In this document: positions 5,819-9,889 of the stretch, one piece after another
Layout: every line of letters starts with the position of its first letter
How positions within the stretch are numbered: the stretch's first letter is position 1
Source: an uncultured Clostridia bacterium
GTDB lineage: Bacteria; Bacillota; Clostridia; TANB77; CAG-508
Reading direction: 5' to 3'
NCBI GenBank assembly: GCA_947627785.1
Contig: CANQXC010000028.1
Span: forward strand, 1 to 9,889
DNA length: 9,889 nucleotides
Notes under the pieces: generated by a model
Told to the model about the DNA's origin: nothing
The model's database searches: none
Seen by the model: the letters and a program-made list of their open reading frames with translations, nothing else
Translations under genes and position numbers: made by a program

Positions 5819-6698
5819 TTATTCTATATTTTGAATTTGTTCACGTATGTTTTCTAATTCTGTTTTTATATCTACTACATAGTTTGTTATTTGTAGATTA
5901 TTTGCTTTAGAGCCTATTGTATTAGTTTCTCTATTCATTTCTTGAATTAAAAAATCAATTTTCTTTCCTGTTGCTTCATTGCTATTTAGTAAATTTAAAA
6001 ATTGTGATATATGACTTTTTAACCTTGTTAGCTCTTCTTCTATTGAACATTTATCTGAATATATTACTATTTCTTGTGCTAATCTAGCCTCATCTACAGT
6101 ATTTGGAGCCAACAATTCATTTATTCTCTTTTTTAATTTTACTATATATTCTTCAACAAGTCCAGTGGAAATTGATGTAATTTCCTCTATTTTTTCCTGT
6201 ACTAAATATATTCTTTTTTGTAAATCTTCTCTTATTTTTTCACCTTCTATTTCTCTCATTGATATAAAGTTGTCTATTGCATTTTTCAAACATATAAGTA
6301 ATTCTTGTTCAATAATTTTTTCGTCTTCCTCATTTAACTTTATATTTAAAATATCTGGCATTCTCATTACATCTATTGCTTCTATATTACAATTTATTCC
6401 GTGTTGTTTCTGATAATTTTTTCATTTCATTAATGTATTGAATCGCTAGCTCTTGATTAACTTGTATATTTTTTCCTTTATCGCTATTATTATTAAATGT
6501 AACAAATACCTCTATTTTTCCTCTTGCTATAGAGGCTGAAATAAGTTTTTTTATATTTTCTTCTTCAAAGCTTATACTCCTTGGAAGTTTAATAGATATA
6601 TCACTATATCTATTATTAACTGATTTTATCTCTACTATATACTCTCTTGCTTCATTTTCATATTTGCTTCGTCCAAAGCCTGTCATACTCTTTAACAT
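5819..6698 (-). pseudogene. yicC: YicC/YloC-family endoribonuclease, split by a one-base frameshift
   Basis: YicC-family proteins are endoribonucleases linked to small-RNA turnover. The reading frame from 6698 starts normally (MLKSMTGFGRSKYENEAREY, the YicC N-terminal signature) and runs to a stop at 6387. The rest of the protein continues in the +1 frame, with an internal ATG at 6367, and ends at 5819 with the conserved DFLIQEMNRETNTIGSKANN segment and a QNIE end. Reading upstream of 6367 in the second frame gives HGINCNIEAIDVMRMPDIL, which joins naturally to the first part. The span is 880 bases: 293 codons plus one base, so a single extra base accounts for it and the repaired 292-aa protein has family length. 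The slip lies between about 6399 and 6422, which includes a run of six A on the coding strand. It could be a sequencing or assembly error rather than a true lesion. Confidence 0.9.
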
Positions 6699-6747
6699 TT
6701 TAACAATTACATTCCTTTCTAAAGCACATTAATTTACAAAATTTCAT

Positions 6748-7635
6748 TTATCCTTTAATCTCTTCCTCATTATTACTTGTTGTTACTTTTCTTGTAGTTG
6801 TTGCTTTTTTAGTTGTAGATTTCGCTCTTGAACTGGTTGTTTTACTTTTACTAGTTGTTGATGTTTTTTTTGTTGTTCTTTTTGGTGCTGAACTTGCCTT
6901 TACTTTATCTACATTATTAGTTGTTTTCTTTCTAGTTGTCTTTTTTGGTGCATTTTCTGTCTCTATATCTTTTGAAATATCTCCTATTTCCTTTACATCT
7001 GATTTCTTAGCTGTAGTCCTAGTTGTCTTACTTTTTCTTTCAGTTTCAGATTTTGGTTTTCTACCTCTTTTAGCTGGTTCTTTCTTAATTTCTTCTTTCT
7101 CTAATTCTTGTTTTCTTTTATTTTCAAATTCTTTTACTAATTCATCTTTACTCTCTTTTTTTATTATATCTGGAATATCACTTTTCTCCTGTAAAATTCT
7201 GTTTTTTTCTGAATTATATATAACTAATATTTTTATAATATAATATAAATCCACAATTACAGCTATTATATTTATGGCATTATAGCTAAATTTCAAAAAA
7301 ATATATGGTGAAAATAAAGTAATAATAGATAAGGCTAATATTTCTAATCCAGATAGTACAGTTCCACCATCATCTTTCTTATATCCTATTTCTAAAATTA
7401 TTAATGCTAAAATTAATAATTGAATAGCTCCAATATTATATGTAAATGCTGACAAAGTTTTTTCTTCAGTTCTAGAAACAACTAATAGTATAATTATTAG
7501 TGCTATCATTAAAACTGATAATACACCATTTGCAATAATTTTATTTTTTATTTTTCTTTCATTCTCTTGTGACATTTTTCTTTCTTTTCTTATATTCTCT
7601 ATTTCATTTAATACATTCTTCTTCAAATTTTTCAT
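6748..7635 (-). CDS. Four-helix membrane protein with basic Thr/Lys-rich tail and AT-hook-like motif, unrecognised
   Basis: I do not recognise the family. The 295 residues fall into three parts. A charged N-terminus (1-32, many K, R, E) may form a short coiled coil. Four hydrophobic segments (about 33-54, 65-84, 93-113, 117-140) are likely transmembrane helices. A long cytoplasmic tail (141-295) starts with a charged helical stretch (about 150-188), then KRGRKPK (189-195), which resembles an AT-hook, and then about 95 residues dominated by Thr, Lys, Ser and Arg (KKTTRKKTT and TTKK repeats), similar in style to histone H1-like tails. The first ATG at 7635 has AAGGG only one base upstream, too close; a TTG at codon 4 (7626) has better spacing. 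The gene lies 14 bases after rsmE and 49 bases before yicC. A link between membrane and nucleic acid is possible but inferred. Confidence 0.85.
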   Translation of the reverse strand: MKNLKKNVLNEIENIRKERKMSQENERKIKNKIIANGVLSVLMIALIIILLVVSRTEEKTLSAFTYNIGAIQLLILALIILEIGYKKDDGGTVLSGLEILALSIITLFSPYIFLKFSYNAINIIAVIVDLYYIIKILVIYNSEKNRILQEKSDIPDIIKKESKDELVKEFENKRKQELEKEEIKKEPAKRGRKPKSETERKSKTTRTTAKKSDVKEIGDISKDIETENAPKKTTRKKTTNNVDKVKASSAPKRTTKKTSTTSKSKTTSSRAKSTTKKATTTRKVTTSNNEEEIKG

Positions 7636-7649
7636 TCCCTTCTCATATG

Positions 7650-8390
7650 TTACTCTAATTCATATAATATAATACTACTAACAGCTATTCCTACTGTTTC
7701 AGTCCTTAAAATTCTTTGTCCTAGTGTTATTTTTGTTGCACCTGATATTACTAATTCTTCCACTTCTTTATTATCTATTCCACCTTCCGGACCGATTATT
7801 ACGCCTATATTTAGATTTTGTTTTCCTTTGATTTTATTTAATTCACTTTTTAATTTGCATTCCGTTTCATTTTCATAAGCCAATAATACTATATCATATT
7901 TTTCAATTAAATTACATAGTTTTTTTAAATTTATTACATTTTTTACTTCCGGTATATTGTTTCTTCCACTTTGTTTAGCAGCTGTTTCAGCAATTTTCTG
8001 CCACCTTTCAATTTTTTTTGCTTCGTTTTTTTCATCTAGTTTTACAATACATCTTTCCATTTGAACAGGTACGAAAGTTTTTACTCCTAATTCTGTACAT
8101 TTTTGAATTATAAGTTCCATCTTTTCCGCTTTAGGCAGTCCTTGAAATATAGTAATATTAATATTTGATTCTGTTTCACATTCTTTTCTTTTAATTATTT
8201 TACACTCTATATTATCTTGATGGATTTTTGTTATCTCACACAAAAAATTTTCAGATGTGTCTACATTGCAAATTTTTATTTCATCTCCTATTTGTTTTCT
8301 CAATACATTTCCAATATGTTTTACATCTTCACCAAATAAAGTTATTCTATTTTCATTTATTTGGTCTTTTTTCACAAAAAACTTTGGCAT
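7650..8390 (-). CDS. rsmE: 16S rRNA (uracil-1498-N3)-methyltransferase RsmE
   Basis: SPOUT-class methyltransferase that methylates N3 of U1498 in 16S rRNA using S-adenosylmethionine. The 246 residues match family length. An N-terminal PUA-like region (about 1-70, including MPKFFVKKDQI and HIGNVLRKQIGDEI) is followed by the knotted catalytic domain, with QGLPKAEKMELIIQKCTELGV (about 83-103), IIGPEGGID (198-206) and the SAM-binding end LGQRILRTETVGIA (223-236). The open frame extends 20 codons further upstream, but GGAGG lies 5 bases before the ATG at 8390, which fixes the start there. It is the first gene of the long run down to truA, with its own promoter. In many Firmicutes it follows prmA near dnaJ; here dnaJ is next to it and no prmA is seen. 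Confidence 0.96.
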   Translation of the reverse strand: MPKFFVKKDQINENRITLFGEDVKHIGNVLRKQIGDEIKICNVDTSENFLCEITKIHQDNIECKIIKRKECETESNINITIFQGLPKAEKMELIIQKCTELGVKTFVPVQMERCIVKLDEKNEAKKIERWQKIAETAAKQSGRNNIPEVKNVINLKKLCNLIEKYDIVLLAYENETECKLKSELNKIKGKQNLNIGVIIGPEGGIDNKEVEELVISGATKITLGQRILRTETVGIAVSSIILYELE

Positions 8391-8440
8391 GTTACCTCCA
8401 TAAACTTTGTTTAAATATTGTTTTTTTACATAATATGTAT

Positions 8441-8469
8441 ATTTTATCACATCTTTTTGTTTTTGTGAA
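8441..8469 (-). promoter_or_regulatory. Sigma-A-type promoter for rsmE and downstream genes
   Basis: Minus-strand TTCACA (8469-8464; five of six to TTGACA), 17 bases, then TAAAAT (8446-8441), with TG one base before the -10 element (extended -10). It lies just past the dnaJ terminator and about 50 bases upstream of the rsmE ATG, so it is well placed to start the rsmE-to-truA transcript. Confidence 0.7.
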
Positions 8470-8472
8470 GAG

Positions 8473-8500
8473 AAAAAACGGAAATATTATATTTCCGTTT
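8473..8500 (-). terminator. Intrinsic terminator after dnaJ
   Basis: On the minus strand AAACGGAAATAT (8500-8489) can pair with ATATTTCCGTTT (8487-8476) around a very short loop, with a T-run continuing to 8473. The base of the stem starts on the nucleotide after the dnaJ TAG stop. It should end the dnaK-dnaJ transcript. In the other direction an A-run precedes the stem, but there is no gene on the plus strand to use it. Confidence 0.88.
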
Positions 8501-9670
8501 CTATCCAAATATTCCTTTTCTTTTTACTGGTGGTTGCTCGTTCATTGTCTTTGCAAGCTTCATTAAAAGTTCTCTTTGTTCAGAGGTTAGCTTCTTTGGT
8601 ATTTGTACATTTACAATAAATACATAATCTCCTTGATATGTACTATTTACTGCCTTGAAGCCTTTTCCTCTAAGTACAAATTTTGAACCTGGTTGCGTTG
8701 CTTCTGGAATTTTATAAATTTCTTTTTTTCCATCTACCATTGGCAATTCTATTTCTGCACCTAATGTTGCCTGAGTAAATGTAATAGGTATCTCACATAC
8801 TATATTATTTCCTTGTCTCTTAAATATGCTATGATTTCTTACTGATACTACAATATATAAATCTCCTCTTGATCCGCCCTTTGTACCTGCTTCACCTTCA
8901 CCTTTTAATACTATTGTTTGACCATGGTCTATTCCTGCTGGTACACTTACTTGAATTTTTACTGTTTTTCTAATTTTACCTTTCCCTTTGCATTCTGGAC
9001 ATTTTTCTTCTATTTTTGTTCCTTCTCCATTACATTCTGGACAAGTTTTTGTTGTTTGCATCTGACCTAGTATTGTAGAAACTGTTTGCCTAATTGTGCC
9101 TGTTCCATTACATGCTTTACATACTGTTGCTTTTGTACCTGGTTTTGCTTTACTCCCATGGCAGGTTGGACACTCTTCATCTCTTAATATTGTTATCTCT
9201 TTCTTAACACCTAAATAAGACTCCTCAAATGTTACATCTAAATTGTATGATAAATCCCTACCTTTGCGTGGTCCTGTTGCTCTTTGATTTCTTCCTGTTC
9301 TACCTCCAAAACCAGAACCTCCACCAAAGAAACTTGAGAATATATCTCCTAAGTCTCCAAAATCACCGAAGCCATCAAATCCAGAAGATGTGTATGAATA
9401 ATATCCACCACCTGGACCACCGGCTCCTCCTCCAAAGCCTTGTGGTCCATCATGTCCAAACTGATCATACATTCTTCTTTTTTGTGGATCTGATAATACT
9501 TCGTATGCTTCTGATACTTCTTTAAATTTTTCTTCTGCTTCTTTTTTATTATCTGGATTTGCATCTGGGTGGTATTTTTTTGCTAATCTTCTATATGCTT
9601 TTTTTAATTCGTCATCACTAACGTTTTTATCTACTCCCAAAACCTCATAATAATCTCTTTTATTTGCCAT
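8501..9670 (-). CDS. dnaJ: Chaperone protein DnaJ (type I Hsp40)
   Basis: Cochaperone that delivers unfolded proteins to DnaK and stimulates its ATPase. The 389 residues contain every part of a type I DnaJ: a J domain (about 5-70) with HPD at 34-36; a Gly/Phe-rich linker (about 71-125); a zinc-binding domain with four CxxC pairs (C167/C170, C184/C187, C210/C213, C224/C227); and the C-terminal substrate-binding domains with the VPAGIDHGQ and GDLYIVVSV segments. All eight zinc cysteines are present. AAAGGA is about 13 bases upstream of the ATG, and an in-frame TAA lies directly before it. The gene is 22 bases after dnaK and ends at the terminator that follows. Heat-shock control (CIRCE/HrcA) would lie upstream of the window. 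Confidence 0.98.
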   Translation of the reverse strand: MANKRDYYEVLGVDKNVSDDELKKAYRRLAKKYHPDANPDNKKEAEEKFKEVSEAYEVLSDPQKRRMYDQFGHDGPQGFGGGAGGPGGGYYSYTSSGFDGFGDFGDLGDIFSSFFGGGSGFGGRTGRNQRATGPRKGRDLSYNLDVTFEESYLGVKKEITILRDEECPTCHGSKAKPGTKATVCKACNGTGTIRQTVSTILGQMQTTKTCPECNGEGTKIEEKCPECKGKGKIRKTVKIQVSVPAGIDHGQTIVLKGEGEAGTKGGSRGDLYIVVSVRNHSIFKRQGNNIVCEIPITFTQATLGAEIELPMVDGKKEIYKIPEATQPGSKFVLRGKGFKAVNSTYQGDYVFIVNVQIPKKLTSEQRELLMKLAKTMNEQPPVKRKGIFG

Positions 9671-9692
9671 TTAATCCATCATTCCTTTAACA

Positions 9693-9889
9693 TTAATTGT
9701 TATTGTTGTTGTCATCTTCTACTTTGTAATCTGCATCATAAACATTTCCATTATTATTTCCTGTATCTGTTCCGCCTTCTTCTCCTGCAGTACCTGCTTG
9801 AGCATTTGCAGCATTCTGTTTATAAAGTTGTTCAGATATTTGATAGAATACTTGTGTTAATTTTTCTGTAGCTTCTTTTATCGTTTCTG
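9693..9889 (-). CDS. dnaK: Chaperone DnaK (Hsp70), C-terminal fragment at window edge
   Basis: Only the last 65 codons are inside the window; the rest lies beyond position 9889. What is visible is the end of the helical lid (ETIKEATEKLTQVFYQISEQ), a linker rich in Ala and Gly, and an acidic Asn-rich end containing VYDADYKVEDD, matching the conserved (V/Y)DADYE-type C-terminus of DnaK that helps bind cochaperones. The protein stops with a run of five Asn codons. Position directly before dnaJ supports the call. The truncation is due only to the window boundary. Confidence 0.93.
   Translation of the reverse strand, partial: ETIKEATEKLTQVFYQISEQLYKQNAANAQAGTAGEEGGTDTGNNNGNVYDADYKVEDDNNNNN

Noticed and set aside
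6399..6422. Programmed ribosomal frameshift in yicC
   Set aside because: No in-phase X XXY YYZ heptamer, no obvious stimulatory structure, and the needed shift (+1) next to a six-A run is better explained by an indel or sequencing error.
9229..9564. Two overlapping frames, one on each strand, within dnaJ
   Set aside because: Both lie inside the unmistakable dnaJ gene (J domain, Gly/Phe linker) and have no recognisable protein features.
9671..9687. Tiny frame ATG ATG GAT TAA just before dnaJ
   Set aside because: Three codons only, ending at the dnaJ ATG; it most likely arises by chance in the ribosome-binding region.

Overview
The window comes from a low-GC, AT-rich bacterial chromosome, and every supportable gene lies on the minus strand, so the transcription order runs from high to low coordinates. 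The gene content (RemA, CdaA, YicC/YloC, RpoZ, Gmk, Obg, TrpS, L21/L27, DnaK/DnaJ, RsmE) and the AAGGAGG-type ribosome binding sites point to a Firmicute, most likely a clostridial lineage. I cannot name a genus. No mobile element, CRISPR array, tRNA, rRNA or phage gene was seen, and most of the window is housekeeping DNA.

In transcription order: (1) The 3' end of dnaK, then complete dnaJ, closed by a strong intrinsic terminator that abuts the dnaJ stop codon. (2) A sigma-A-type promoter (TTCACA, 17 bp, TAAAAT with an extended -10) starts a long, tightly packed run: rsmE, a four-helix membrane protein with a basic Thr/Lys tail and an AT-hook-like motif, yicC (split by a one-base frameshift), remA, rpoZ, gmk, an uncatalogued 35-residue membrane peptide, cdaA and truA. 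Several genes overlap or nearly overlap (rpoZ/gmk, gmk/small ORF, cdaA/truA), which suggests translational coupling. (3) A near-consensus promoter (TTGACA, 17 bp, TAAAAT) followed by a structured L21-type leader drives rplU and rpmA, which end at an intrinsic terminator. (4) trpS and then obg, whose 3' end runs off the window.

The genes are mainly concerned with protein synthesis and folding: chaperones, 16S rRNA and tRNA modification, ribosomal proteins, TrpRS and the Obg ribosome-assembly GTPase. Nucleotide and signalling functions are mixed in: guanylate kinase, the c-di-AMP cyclase CdaA and the matrix regulator RemA.

The points most worth a second look are: L27 without the usual Firmicutes N-terminal extension, together with the absence of the processing-protease gene prp between rplU and rpmA; the 35-aa membrane peptide directly upstream of a cdaA that has no cdaR/glmM neighbours; the unrecognised membrane protein with a histone-like tail, echoed by a similar tail on L21; and the yicC frameshift. 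I found no clear evidence of a wholly new multi-gene system.
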